DNA of 64,000 nt from Hymenopellis radicata (Eukaryota; Basidiomycota; Agaricomycetes; Agaricales; Physalacriaceae). The translations under genes and the position numbers were made by a program. Positions within the stretch are counted from its first letter, which is position 1. The number at the start of each line of letters is the position of its first letter. The notes beneath the pieces were generated by a model. The model was given only the letters and a program-made list of their open reading frames with translations. It ran no database searches and was not told where the DNA came from. The DNA lies in the NCBI GenBank assembly GCA_015501595.1, contig JADNRX010000048.1:62001-126000 (forward strand), given 5' to 3'. Positions 53,115 through 64,000 of this stretch are shown here, in pieces.

Positions 53115-53794
53115 AGCAAGGTGTCATCTCATTTTGCTGTCCTGACACGTCTATATTATCGATGGTGGATTAACTAAAGGTTCTTGTTTTCATTATGAAG
53201 GTTATCTATGAGAAGATTCATGGGCCATTTCCAGTGCTCTAGCCCTGTGCAGCCTGTTGACCTTTCGACGTGAAACGTTCCCAAAAAGTGTCTGGTCAGA
53301 ATTCGAACCTGAGAGGCGACACCGCGGTCACTTTACAGACTACAAGGACGGGCCGGGTTGATTCTCGCAACGAGAGCGATGAAAAAGCACGAGCTCGTTG
53401 TGGGTGGAGGAAGGGATTGATTAATTTCATCAAACAACGATTACAAGATTGACACCGTGTCAACAGTCCCGTGAGCGTAATTGTACGAAGGGCCTGGGTC
53501 ATACGATGAAGGACTTTGAACAGCTCGAGAATCGAGGCAAGTGATTGCTAGTCAAGACGACTCGGATACATGATCGTCGGGAATATCGCCTGTTCAGAAT
53601 TCCGACTCTGAAGACCGCATTGGAAAAGTAAAAACAAAAATGGCATAACAAACAGAAAAACATCGCGAGTATCAACAAGGTAACCTACACCCATCAACTG
53701 TCATTCACTGCTCTCGCCTAAGAAAATCAACTTTTCATGCTGCCTTTACGAGTAATCAAACATTGTTATAGGACGTCCGGGAGAGAGAACACAT

Positions 53795-54372
53795 TTAGTG
53801 CTGCTTGGCGAAAGACCAAGTCGCGTTATTGTCGTCTTGGTGGCTCAAAGTGACCTTCCAAGTAGTTCGTTAATTGAGTACATGCGCGCCAGAATATTCG
53901 GAGACATACCGAGCTGGCGTCATCGCCAGAGTCGCAGCGCCAGTTGTTCAAGGTTCCAGTCGTACTGATCCTGAATATTGTAGCTGATGAATCCTAGTAC
54001 TCGCAGTAAGAGATGAACACCTACGTGTACGTTCCAGAGACGTTGGTCTCCGTGATGGCCCACTCTTGGTCCTGGGTGCGCGCGGTGACGACCGTGCCGG
54101 GCTGACCTTGGTCGCCAGTGTAGACCTTGCGATCGGCACCTTTGTTGACTATGCGGTAATTGCCGTTGTCCTTCTTGGTGACAGTCCACTGTAGAGAGGC
54201 AGTTAGTTCCAACAGTCATATGAGAAACGGCGAATGAGCCCACCTTGAATGACTCCTGGTCCGCGTAGTACGCAATGGTGACGGGCGTGCCCAAATTGCC
54301 GTTCGTGAGCTGGACGGCTCGCTGACGGCCAACGTTGGTGATAGAGTAGAGTCCGGTTTCGATAGGTGCCAT
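53795..54372 (-). CDS. Beta-trefoil (ricin-B-like) lectin 1
   Basis: Four exons. MAPIETGLYSITNVGRQRAV, QLTNGNLGTPVTIAYYADQE, then WTVTKKDNGNYRIVNKGADR, VYTGDQGQPGTVVTARTQDQ plus EWAITETNVSGTYT. An intron ending TATTCAG leads to ISTTGTLNNWRCDSGDD, and a last intron to VTLSHQDDNNATWSFAKQH at 53795. The three repeats with a G-x-Y-x-I start and a W near the end are those of a beta-trefoil. No signal peptide is present, so it is cytoplasmic, as are the fruiting-body lectins and protease inhibitors of this fold, which bind glycans or proteases and often serve in defence against grazers. Which activity this one has cannot be told. It is nearly identical to 58770-59346. Confidence 0.78.
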
Positions 54373-55469
54373 TGTATCTTTGTGGGATGAAGAATAGAAT
54401 GGCCAGAGGGCTACCTTTATAGGTTTTCGAGCGTCCTGAATCACGCCTGAGAGTGGCGGACAACGTTTACAGTTGTTTGCTGATGGAAAGATGAAAGTCC
54501 GGATGGATGGCGGCTATTGCGAAGTCTGTGCAGGGCCTGTCGCGCTGACACAAAGTTTCGAAGACAGTCATTCTGACAGAAGCGAAGCCCTAGAAGGAAG
54601 GCAAAGAACCTATGAAGAGAAATGACGCGTCAACGTTTGTGAAATTACAGGCGTTTGGACATACCCGTCTACCGCGGTTCGTCGGGTGCATTTCAATATC
54701 TAAAAGTGGTCAGGAAGTAGTAAGGGGTTGACAAGTATGACGGAAGACAATGCGATGGCCCGCAGCCCATCATCGCTAAACTTTCACTCCGATATCGTAT
54801 AGCAAGTGTCATGAAACTCGTGGGCAGAGGTACAGCGCCAGCATAGAGAGCGCGGGGCAAGGAAAATCTTGTCAGGTGCAGGGAGCCAATTTAATCCGGA
54901 GAACAGGACCTGCGGAAAACAGCGCGCAGCCAGAATGAAGACTTGTCGAAGAAGGAAACCAGAATGAAGACACGCTGAGCTCTGAAACTTTCTGATAGAG
55001 GATCTTCAAACTCGCCATAAAGATATCGCCTGAGCTAGCTCGAAGGAGTACTGATTTTTTAATTGTCCTGGAATGAATAGGATGTATTTGGAAAGACGGA
55101 TGGGAACAGCCGCAGCCAGGTGACCAGCGGTATCCAACTCTGGGGATTACTGCAAGCTAGAAGATAGTCTGAAGTTCGACGGCGAATGCGGTCGAATGGA
55201 ACGCGTCCTGTCGCTTTTTGAGACAAGCTGGAGGTTGGAAAGAGAGTTGCGGAACGACCACGTGTCTCAAGTTCTCACGGTTGACAAAATTAGTCTCAGG
55301 CTCTTATTCGTCTACATTCACAGCACTCGGAGGTTCTTACGGCCGGACTCATCCCATGCCCCAATACCCTCATATGGAATCTTCACCATTTCACAGCTGG
55401 AAAATTACAACAGGATCGGTCCATTTAGTCTGCTTTCCACGTTTGATTCCCCGAAAAACTTGAACTACG

Positions 55470-55541
55470 ATGATTATTCCTGATGGACACTATGTTATCG
55501 TCAACTCCCTCCAGCGCAATGTTCACGTGTCTGCTCCTTGA
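55470..55541 (+). pseudogene. Truncated start of a trefoil gene (duplicate of 60453)
   Basis: 24 codons from ATG at 55470: MIIPDGHYVIVNSLQRNV then a stop. The sequence matches the start of the gene at 60453 (MKEILPDGHYVIVNSRQRNV) and its 340-bp upstream region, then diverges. Only the promoter and first codons were kept in this copy. Confidence 0.85.
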
Positions 55542-55705
55542 TGGACCGTCGATAATCCTTCCTCACCTCTGACATTTTCTCCCAGTCCTCATCATCTCTG
55601 GCCTTCTGCCATCTTCGCTTCGCCCAATCCTCCTCCGCTTCGCCGTCAAGTCTTTTGTTCACCACAATTTTGAGAAGGTCGATGGTTTCGCCCTGGGGAC
55701 CACTT
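55501..55705 (-). CDS. Possible 3' exon of an unidentified gene
   Basis: An open segment reads GETIDLLKIVVNKRLDGEAE, DWAKRRWQKARDDEDWEKMS and EVRKDYRRSIKEQTREHCAG, ending at 55501. It is highly charged and probably helical. Its last codons lie antisense within the duplicated trefoil-gene start, so the frame ends in sequence brought in by the duplication. Upstream exons were not established (55730-56110 has open frames but no consistent splicing). Confidence 0.3.
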
Positions 55706-56277
55706 CGTCTAGAATCACCTTCGTTTCGTCTACCGGTCGGTTAACAAGGTCGTCAAGTTCGGCGTTGGTGGTTGTCTACAGTCTTGCTCGTATCTGGTAG
55801 CGGATGTATATCGAAGTGCCTTGCTAATTTCTGACGGAAGTCTATTCAGTCCGTCTCGCGGTATAGTGGAGGTGGATCGGGCGGAAACGAACGTCAAATT
55901 CTGCAAAGATGGTGCAACTTTGCCGCCTGACTTCGTCGTTCCCAAGAATGGGTACATCGTAGATTATATTCCTTAGATGATCTCCTTGACCATGTTGATG
56001 TGTTTATGACGAACGGGGGTACAGTGGCTTCCAGCACTTGTCCAGCACTCCATGTCACACGGCGTGCCGGTCGTTGTTGGTGGAGCGGCGGCGGAGAAGC
56101 CAATGGTCGCAGCGCGAGCTGAGCGGGCTGTCGGAGTGAATCTCAAGCCGACCGGTCATACGCTGAGCTTAGGACGGCGGGTAGAGAAGTGTTGGGCAAT
56201 GCGAGGTATACAGCGCGCACCGTCGAAGTAGTAGATACATCAACGGAGCAAGTCAGGTTAATGGACATACATTATGC

Positions 56278-58350
56278 CTACATATTTGTCTCGCTGGTTT
56301 CAAGTTCCGAATCACGAAAACTAACCGAAGGATCGTATCTGATTACTCCTCTGCAACTCATATCATTACGATCATTATATCGTTCCAGCTTTTTGAAAAC
56401 ACTCAGGTCTCCCATCGGCATGATGGTCACCATTGGCACACCGCCGCCATTGTTTGGGAATTCTGGGACTCGGAACTGGTCATGCTCCGGCGTGCCTGCT
56501 GTATTGTACGAATCTATGGTCCTCAGTTCCACGACAGGTGGAACCTTCGAGAAGTCCAGATGACGGACGAGAGACATGTCAGAGTCAACATGGGCACGCA
56601 TCATTTCTCGCTTGATATAGCAAAAAAATAAGGCGTCGCGCGACGTGACAACTTGGCCTATGTTGGCTATTCAGGTTGTCAGAACAATTGGCACGAAGAC
56701 AGAGTGCCAGGACGTACATTCGCGCGCTGTCTGATGACTAGGACATATCTCCCGATGATGGGCTCCCCAAGCACGCTTTTGGCATGATTCGGAGCAGTAA
56801 TAGGATACTACACACCCAGAACATATGTGCAGAGGGTATGGCTCAGGGCTCTCGAGATTTGGACACTGTTACTCAAATGAATATGAAAGACTTCGTGATG
56901 GTAACGACAGACTAACCTCGGGACCATCGCAAATTGTTACCGGATGATGTTGATACAGCTTGTACAACGCCGTCATGTCGTTGAGGTGCTTGTTGTATGC
57001 TTTCCAGGAAGCTGTGGCCACGAGTTCGGATGTAAGAAAGCACTGCATCTGTTCCTCCGTTCGAATGGCATACTTTAAAACAGAACGATAGACGAGATAT
57101 ACGGATGCGCGTTCCAAGAAGCTGGTTGTCTTTTGTATACTGTCGTCTCTGACTGAAGCAGGTATTACCTTTGGGCATGCCTGAGTAACCAGATGAAACA
57201 TCCGAACGATGCTTAAGACGGCGCCTTCCTTGAACGCCTGCTGGGCCACGGCGGGTCCGAAGATGGCAATAAGAGTCTTGAGGTGCGTGCATCCAATGCA
57301 AACACAGCCGTCGCTCATTGTCAACAACGCAGCCCCACTGTCCTTCCCAAAAAATGTAGGCAATGGAGCGATGATGACGAATTGACGCAGTTGTTTCGAT
57401 TCGGATATGGCACGGAGCATCTCGCACGTCCAACGTACATGGTCGTTGTCCATGAGACGACAAAATACGTGTCTGATGGAGAGAAAGAAGAGGATACCCC
57501 GATAAGCAGTGACGAGATAGTTGTTGATGCGATAATATTCAGAGCGTGATGTTTGAAGATTGACTGCTCGAAGGCGACCTATATTGAGGATGACACTGGA
57601 TTGAAAGAGGCCTACAAGGGCTTCGGGATCGGCCTGGACAGCGTTATAGAGCTCCTGAACCTGGGGAGGAAGCATGTATAACTCCGTGGATATGAGACAG
57701 CTGAGTACACGGAAGCAATGGAAGACGACTTCCTCGCGTGAGGTGGGAGATGACGAGGTGTCATTGAATAGCAATACCGGGAGCATACAGCTAAGGAATA
57801 AAGTGTTCCCTTCACTGCGCAGCTCCTGAGGTGCCGGTAGCGAAACAAATTCCTGGTACACCGCGAAATGCCTTTCAGCACTGTCTGCCACGCCGGCGAG
57901 CAGAGTCGCTGAAAGCTGGGCAAAGTTATGGCGGAACTCTGACTCGCGACCTGGAATAATGATATGGGTAGCAAAGTAACTCATGCAATTGGAAAGATAT
58001 GGCATTATCTTGAGAACCAACGCATTTGTCTCCTCCGAGTAGGGGCAGCCTCCAGGGAACGTCGAGCTTCGGAGAAACTCCGCGGCAATGCTGGCGGTGA
58101 GAGCTTCAAAGACTAAAGCTATGACATTCAGAGGATCGCCAGTATCGTCTGTAGGTTCTGGTGTGGTGGAGGGGATGGCAGTGCGACTTATTCTAGTTAG
58201 AATGCGCGAAAACTTTTGGAATGATTGGCGATTTCGAGGCGCATTGCGTGCTAGCGCGATAAAAGCCGAAGGGTCAAGGCTGATGCGCGGCGGACTAGCT
58301 GAACAGTCTTTAGGATTGGTGATCAATGAGAACACAACGCTGCTCACCAA
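56278..58350 (-). CDS. Large helical protein with C-terminal MYND zinc finger
   Basis: Exon 1 (58350 to about 56912) encodes roughly 480 residues, mostly alpha-helical (FIALARNAPRNRQSFQKFSR, MPYLSNCMSYFATHIIIPGR, LLAGVADSAERHFAVYQEFV). It joins across an intron to CPNLESPEPYPLHICSGC, VVSYYCSESCQKRAWGAHH and REIC: eight Cys/His in the C-x(n)-C..CxxC..YCSxxCQxxxWxxHxxxC order of a MYND finger. A further exon gives ANIGQVVTSRDALFF and MMRAHVDSDMSLVRHLDFSK to about 56330. MYND fingers bind proline-rich partners. This is the common mushroom type with a long helical N-terminal part; function is unknown. The 3' end may lie a little past 56278. Confidence 0.8.
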
Positions 58351-58628
58351 TCGACTGCATGATCGAGTTGATCGTTCAACTTAAAGATGACGATCGCATC
58401 GTTATGTAAGCAAGCACTGCGCAGAAATTCAAACGAGGATCTTCCGAAGGCAAATGTCAGGAGACTAGAATTACAGCCGCTCCCACCAGCAATAGACAGG
58501 GTCTGTCGCGAGTGGCGGCATGCCGTGGCCGACTATCCAGGTACTAGATAATATGGATATCCTTTAGAGAGCTAAGCAGTAACTTGGAGGGCGAGCCGCC
58601 GCCGCGCGTTGAAGAATGAAATCATAAA

Positions 58629-60520
58629 TTGCATAACAAACAGAAAGACATCACGAGTATCAACTAGAAAACCTGCACCCATCAACTGACATTCACTGCT
58701 CCCGCCTGAGAAAATGAATCTTTCATGCTGCCTTTACGAGTAATCAAACATTGTTATAGGAGAACACATTTAGTGCTGCTTGGCGAAAGACCAAGTCGCG
58801 TTATTGTCGTCTTGAGCGCTCAAAGTGACCTTCCAAGTAGTTCGTTAATTGAGTACATGCGCGCCAGAATGGTCGGAGACATACCGAGCTGCCATCATCG
58901 GCAGAGTCGCAGCGCCAGTTGTTCAAGGTTCCAATCGTACTGATCCTGAGTATTGTAGCGGATGAATACTAGTACTCGCAGTAAGGAGATGAGCACCTAC
59001 GTGTACGTCCCGTTGTTGGTCTCCGTGATGGCCCACTCTTGGTCCTGGGTGCGCGCGGTAACTTCCGTGCCGGGCTGAGCTTGGTCGCCAGTGTAGACCT
59101 TGCGAGCGGCGCCTTTGTTCTCGATGCGGTAGATGCCGTCGCGCTTCTTGGTGACAGTCCACTATTCACAGAGGTAGTTAGTTCCAACCATCCTATGAGA
59201 AACGCGAATGATCCCACCTTGAATGAATCCTGGTCCGCGTAGTACGCGATGGTGACAGGCGTGCCCAAGTTGCCATTCGTGAGCTGGGCGGCTCGCTGGC
59301 GGCCAACGTTGGCGATAGAGTAGACTCCGGTTTCTATAGGTGCCATTGTATCTTTGTGGGATAAAGAATAGAATGGTTAGAGGGAGTCCTTTATAGGTTT
59401 TCAAGAGTCCTGAATAAAGGCTGAGAGTGGCGGTCGACGTTTGCATTTGTTTGCTGATGGAAAGATGAAAGTCCGGATCGATGGTGTGCTTTTGCGAAGT
59501 CTGTGCAGGGCCTGTCGCGCGGACGCAAACTTTCGAAGACAGTCATTCTGACCGAAGCAAAGCCCTAGAAGGAAGGTGCAAAGACCCTATGAAGATAAAT
59601 GACGCGTCAACGTTTGTGAAGTTACAGGCGTTTGGACATACCCGTCTACCGCGGTTCGTCGGTTGCATTTCAATATCTGAAAGTGGTCAGGAAGTAGTAG
59701 GGGACTGACAAGTATGACGGAATACAACGCAATAGACCGCAGCCCATCATCGCTCCGATATCGTATAGCAAATGCCACTAAACTCGTGGACAGCGGTACA
59801 TCGGCAGCATAGAGAGCGCAGGACAAGGAGATCCAAGACAAAATCTTGTCAGGTGCAGGGAGCCAATTTAATCCGGAGAACAGGACCTGCGGAAAACAGC
59901 GCGCATCAGTGACAGCCAGAATGAAGACTTGTCGTCGAAGAAGGAAACCAGAATGAAGACACGCTAAGCTCTGAAACTTTCTGATAGAGGATCTTCAAAC
60001 TCGCCATAAAGATATCGCCTGAGCTAGCTCGAATGGGTACCGACTTCCAATTGTTTTGATATGAACAGGATTCTGCATGCGGGGAGACCCCGCGACCAGG
60101 AGATGAGCGTTGATCAACTTAGGAGATTACTGCAAGCTGAAGAAGCTGAGCCTGAAGTTCGACGGCGAATGCGGTCGAATGGAACGCGTCCTGGCGCATT
60201 TGAGACAAGCTGGAGGTTGGAAGGAGAGTTGAGGAACGACCACGTGTCCCAAGTTCTCACGGTTGACGATGATCAAATTATTAGCGTAGGCTCTTGTTTC
60301 TCTACATTCACAGCACTCGGAGGTTCTTACGGCCGGACTCATCCCATGCTCATATGGAATTTTTACCGTTCCTCAGCTTGACATGCGCGGAAATTACAAC
60401 GGTATCGGTCTATTTAGTCTGCTTTGCACGTTTGATAAAAACTTGAACTACGATGAAAGAAATCCTTCCTGATGGGCACTATGTTATCGTCAACTCCCGC
60501 CAGCGGAACGTCGCTGCTCT
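58629..60520. repeat. Segmental duplication, copy 2
   Basis: Direct repeat of 53640-55545 with small indels (for example CAGTGACAGCCAGAATG is extended here). It carries the intact lectin 2 and the complete divergent trefoil gene, so it is the likely donor. Confidence 0.9.
58770..59346 (-). CDS. Beta-trefoil (ricin-B-like) lectin 2
   Basis: The same exon layout as lectin 1: MAPIETGVYSIANVGRQRAA, QLTNGNLGTPVTIAYYADQD, an intron, WTVTKKRDGIYRIENKGAAR, VYTGDQAQPGTEVTARTQDQ plus EWAITETNNGTYT, then ISTIGTLNNWRCDSADDGSS and VTLSAQDDNNATWSFAKQH. Differences from lectin 1 are mostly conservative and both frames are open, so both copies look functional. It shares a divergent promoter of about 1.1 kb with the trefoil-fusion gene at 60453. 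Confidence 0.8.
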
Positions 60521-61545
60521 GGCAGAACCACGCGAGCGCTCGTCCCTCATGGCGCGGACGTACAGTTCGTCGAACGAGAAGGTACGTGCTCATAGCCAAA
60601 AACTGGCCTTCATCATCATCCTCACATGGTGATTAGACTCTCACCAAGAACCTCATTTGGTCTATCAACGGAGCCGACAATGGTCGGTACAAGTTCCAGA
60701 ACACAGAGTTCGGATCCCTCGCCTACGCAGGCCACGGCACAAAGGCAGGAGACGATGTCAAAGGGCATAACCGGGAGCAGTATTGGGAACTTCAAGTGGC
60801 GCGCGCTGATCCTCCTCGTTACCGGTCCGAAAAATCAGTGCTCGACCCTTCATAACGCTGAAACAACCTCCTTTAGCATCTCCTCGACGGACAGTGAGCT
60901 GTTCTGGCATCTCCAAGACGGCGAGCTTGATACCCCCGTACGTGCCTTCTCTCCTTTCGCCTTACGATGGGTGCCCAACCACCCGACACAGGTCAAACTC
61001 GTCGACAAGGCCAACGATGAGCGGAGCTGGTGGGAGCTGAAGCGTATCGATTCCGCCCAAGCTTCGAACGCCCCGCTCAGCATAAAGTGGGTATATTCCC
61101 CATTCCCCAACTTCCATGTCACTAAACAACAACTCCGATTTGCAGGCAAACGGAGGAGAACCCTCTCCAGCAGATGATCTCGACGCCCCCCGCGCGCGAT
61201 CCCATGCAGATGATCACGCCCGAAGGACACGCCTGGACAGGGTGCTACCAGTACCGCATGCCCGGCGCACAGATCGATCCGCCCATGTTCTTCACTCTCG
61301 CGCGCATCCCGTCGAACGGCTATGGCCCGCTCCAGTTCGGCGCCCGCGGCGTCGACGCAGTCGGGGCGTTCAACATACTGGGGAGCATCTACACTTCGGG
61401 GATGGTGGAGGCGAAGAAGATGTACGATCACGGGCTCACTTGGAATTGGGTTGGAACGATGACGCCGAATGGCATGGCAGGGACGTGGGGTCAGAATGGG
61501 GAGTTCCAAGGGTGGTGGTGGATCTGGCCGAAAGACGGCGCTTGA
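60453..61545 (+). CDS. Beta-trefoil protein fused to a second, Gly/Trp-rich domain
   Basis: The start at 60453 gives MKEILPDGHYVIVNSRQRNV, an exon with NLIWSINGADNGRYKFQNTE and AYAGHGTKAGDDVKGHN, then WHLQDGELDTP joined to VKLVDKANDERSWWELKRID. The last exon reads MITPEGHAWTGCYQYRMPGA, DPPMFFTLARIPSNGYGPLQ, GARGVDAVGAFNILGSIYTS, WNWVGTMTPNGMAGTWGQNG and ends WWWIWPKDGA. The first half is a beta-trefoil; the second has the VDxVGxFxIxG and GTWG..G..W patterns of a small beta-domain seen at the C-terminus of various fungal and bacterial proteins. A frame break lies between WELQVARADPPRY (about 60820) and NQCSTLHNAETT; a 43-nt intron with a weak GTGGCG donor would restore it, otherwise it is a frameshift. 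Confidence 0.65.
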
Positions 61546-62325
61546 AATGTTATGCATTCGTTTCTACTATGCCAGTGTTTTGATTAAAGTTATTATGACA
61601 GCTACGTTTCTACCCTTCAGCCGTGCATCCGCGCCCAAGTTGAGGTTAGTAAATTTCGGTCGAGTGACAACAAATCGAAAACGAGCATCCATACGGGAAT
61701 CGCTTACATATAGCCATCGAGGAGACCGTCTCTTCTTTGCGCGTATGCTCTTTTGTCGTAAAGGATCAGCCTGACCGAATCAATCACAAGGATCCTAAAC
61801 CGTATGAGGCTCGATACGCCACCATCCGCTAAGAAGGTTAGTTAGACCGGTGGTCAGAGAGCTGCTGAAGTTGATTCGAAGTATAAGCGCGCGTCGTCGA
61901 ACTAAAAGAGAGGCAAACGTACGATCCGATTCGAATTATTGCGGATGTCGTGGAAGAGAAGTTCCAAGTTCTCACTTGGTCCTCATATGATTAAGAGATA
62001 CGTCAATGAAGTAGTGTACTTGAACTACACTGTAGTTTGAATTACTATTCTCATTAATGGTGGTTGCCTCTAGGCTACGAATTACCAAACAAATCGTATC
62101 TGAAGTTGCACTCTGAACGGTAGCTGTGCCTGCACCATTAGCACAATTTAGTCGTTGCCCCACATTGACATCCCTTAAACCGAACCACATTAGTGCGTCA
62201 AAAGGCCTGCACTATCATTAGCCTCGACATCTAAATCACAAAATGCGCCACGTAGCACCCCTACTCTACCACATCGTAAATCATAAACAAATCCATCCAT
62301 CCATCAGTATCATCATTCATAAACT
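61546..62325. other. Convergent spacer, no gene seen
   Basis: Between the convergent ends of the trefoil-fusion gene and CHO2. A 72-codon minus frame (61972-62190) has no motif. Confidence 0.5.
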
Positions 62326-64000
62326 CTAAACCGGGTCCACACTCTCCCCCAGCCCCGTCCCCAACACTTCCCTAGAAACCAAAATTCGCCTCGCCAACGC
62401 GCCCAAATTCGCATCCGCCACAACCACCTCCGGCGCATACTCGACCCCAAACATCTCTTTTACCGCCAGACAAATCCGCTTCGCCTGCTTCTCGCTCCAG
62501 AACGAAAAGTCGTCCGGGTCGCGCCCGTCCTCCGTGTGATGTTCCCCATTACCCTCAACGCTGGCAGCATCGGGAACGCTACCGTTCGCCACAACGGGCT
62601 TGCACGACACAGGGATCAATGCCGGGTCAGAGTCCAAGCATAGCGGAACGACTTTCTTGAGGCCTTCCCGGACGGTCTGGAAGTCTAGCGTGGTAGGCTG
62701 GTCAACTGAAAGCGGAAGATGTGAGTTACTCGAGCGGTAGAGAGGAAACATCCAAACGAACCATGAATCTCAATCGGTCCGTCCAGACTCATAACGTTGT
62801 GCTTCCCGTCATGGTGGTAACGAATCTCGTACGTGCCACACATCCACGGGAGCGTGTTCCCTTTGAACACCACCGTACCTCCCACCTTGTTCTCCTTCCT
62901 CCTCTCTTTGTGCTGCGTCTCATCCTCATCCCCGTCCCACCCAACGTGTACATCACCCTCCCACTCCGCGCCATAGACACCCTCCCACATCCCCATGGAG
63001 CTCGTCCTCGTTACCAAGTCGCTTTTATTCGCCCCCACCCTGTAAATCCCAATCCAATCTCTCCTTGAATGGTTCTTCGGGGCTTCCCATTTGACAGTAA
63101 TTGGCTCGCCAAGGTAGAAGCGACGTTTGCCGCCAGACACGCGCGCGGTGTACTTTGAGGCGTCGTACGAGTTGTTGGCGGAGACGCGGGTGATGACGAG
63201 CTTCTCACGCGACTGCTGGAGGAGCACCTTGGTGTCCTGGACAACGCCTTTGATACGTGGTCGGGCTATAACGAGTGCGCGTCAGAATCACATTTAGATG
63301 AAAAGGATGTCAACCCACATTTGCGCAGGAACTCTTCGACGACGTCGGCAGTTTCCTCGTACACCTTATCAAACGTGCCTTTAACTTCCCTCGCGACGCG
63401 CGGCGCCTCGAGCTTGCTTGTCACGTTCTTGATGACCTTGACAAACCCAGCCTCCTTCCTCAAAGAATCGCCATACAATTTCTGCATGTGCGGACTACAA
63501 AAACAATTCATCAGCCGCATTTCTTTCAGAGATCAAGGGATGAGACTTACTTTTCGACATTCCTCAAGAACCACCAATATCCGAGATGGCGCACGACAGC
63601 GACTGCAACTACCAAGCCACTTCCGCTCACAATTCCAAGACCAAACCATGCAGCCCCACCCATGATCTCGGGGTTGTTCAAAAACCTATAGATGCCCGAG
63701 TACTCGAGGTTCTTTGGGAACTCTTCCATGAAGAAGTCGCCGAAGAACCATCCAAACACGCCAAGCACCTCGTAACTTTCCATACTGGCCCACACATGAA
63801 GTGACACGGCAAGCGCACCAAGGACGTGGCGCAACAAAGCGTCCCCGACGAGCCATTGCGTAGGAACCTGGTAGGTCCGGTAGACAAGTCCAAGTAGTGA
63901 AACATAAGTCATCAAACTGCTGCCGTTGTATAGAACCTTCCAACTCGCAAATGCTTCCAGGACAGCACCTTTCTCCTCCGTCGAGGGATAGTGATAGTGC
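62326..64000 (-). CDS. CHO2: Phosphatidylethanolamine N-methyltransferase, C-terminal part (start beyond window)
   Basis: The first visible exon reads HYHYPSTEEKGAVLEAFASW, SLLGLVYRTYQVPTQWLVGD, membrane segments (LGALAVSLHVWASMESYEVL) and FGWFFGDFFMEEFPKNLEYS followed by GIYRFLNNPEIMGGAAWFGL, the signature of the methyltransferase repeat. Further exons: PHMQKLYGDSLRKEAGFVKV, RFYLGEPITVKWEAPKNHSR and DWIGIYRVGANKSDLVT, then GNTLPWMCGTYEIRYHHDGK, and a last exon with FWSEKQAKRICLAVKEMFGV and YAPEVVVADANLGALARRIL, ending at 62326. CHO2 makes the first methylation of phosphatidylethanolamine to phosphatidylcholine in the ER. The C-terminal region is complete; no damage was seen. Confidence 0.95.

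Larger units (their letters stand above)
53640..55545. repeat. Segmental duplication, copy 1
   Basis: Direct repeat of 58629-60520: from GCATAACAAACAGAAA..CATC at left to the first codons of the plus-strand trefoil gene at right. It holds lectin gene 1 and a truncated trefoil gene start. Confidence 0.9.

Noticed and set aside
53280..53330. tRNA-like T-arm (TCAGGTTCGAATTCTGA) on minus near the tRNA-Tyr
   Set aside because: The T-arm pairs, but no D-arm, anticodon arm or matching acceptor strand was found within 120 bases.

Overview
The window looks like a gene-dense but transposon-scarred stretch of an agaricomycete (mushroom-forming basidiomycete) genome. The evidence is many small introns of about 50 nt, a multi-exon cytochrome P450 and a laccase with the usual basidiomycete intron density, an agaricomycete-type seven-helix membrane protein, a Mug135-like protein, a CmcJ-like protein, beta-trefoil lectins, abundant F-box genes and a Tnp2 transposase. 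Gene models were spliced by eye from GT-AG (and some GC-AG) borders and paralogue comparison; no search could be run.

Layout. 1-971: end of a membrane protein gene (minus). 1.5-22 kb: three tandem minus-strand paralogues (2181-3910, 8290-9879, 19785-21411) of a protein with an acidic N-terminus and a C-terminal helical region resembling the MLKL/HeLo-like four-helix domain. Between them lie F-box genes or relics (1490-1881, 4110-4510, 14175-15875, 16386-16852, 17203-19636) and a P450 (11724-14002) whose second intron carries a MITE. 21.7-24.4 kb: a Mug135-like gene and a protein kinase. 24.6-29.4 kb: a truncated gene and a copia-type retroelement remnant (gag only) with a hAT-like element and a MITE inside its LTR.

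29.7-40.9 kb: one minus-strand F-box gene broken into three pieces by two DNA transposons, a 3.7-kb Tnp2 element (30569-34271, 7-bp duplication CGTGACT) and a 5.06-kb element with about 200-bp terminal inverted repeats (34614-39673, duplication TGATGCG). A younger hAT-like element sits in one terminal repeat of the larger one, and the other repeat preserves the empty site. The intact paralogue at 45182-47620 gives the reading frame that proves continuity.

41.1-43.7 kb: a laccase gene with two apparent frameshifts. 45-52.7 kb: intact F-box gene, a second F-box/LRR-like gene, a GNAT acetyltransferase and a CmcJ-like oxygenase gene. 53.0 kb: tRNA-Tyr. 53.6-60.5 kb: a direct segmental duplication of a divergent pair (beta-trefoil lectin on minus, trefoil-fusion gene on plus), with the second gene truncated in copy 1, flanking a MYND-finger gene. 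62.3-64 kb: the C-terminal part of phosphatidylethanolamine N-methyltransferase (CHO2), the only clear core-metabolism gene.

Most genes here belong to fast-evolving fungal families (F-box, cell-death-domain-like, lectin, P450, oxygenase). The region reads as an accessory cluster shaped by tandem duplication, pseudogenisation and nested transposition. The most interesting items are the three MLKL-like paralogues with recurrent GC-AG introns and the doubly disrupted F-box locus with datable nested insertions.
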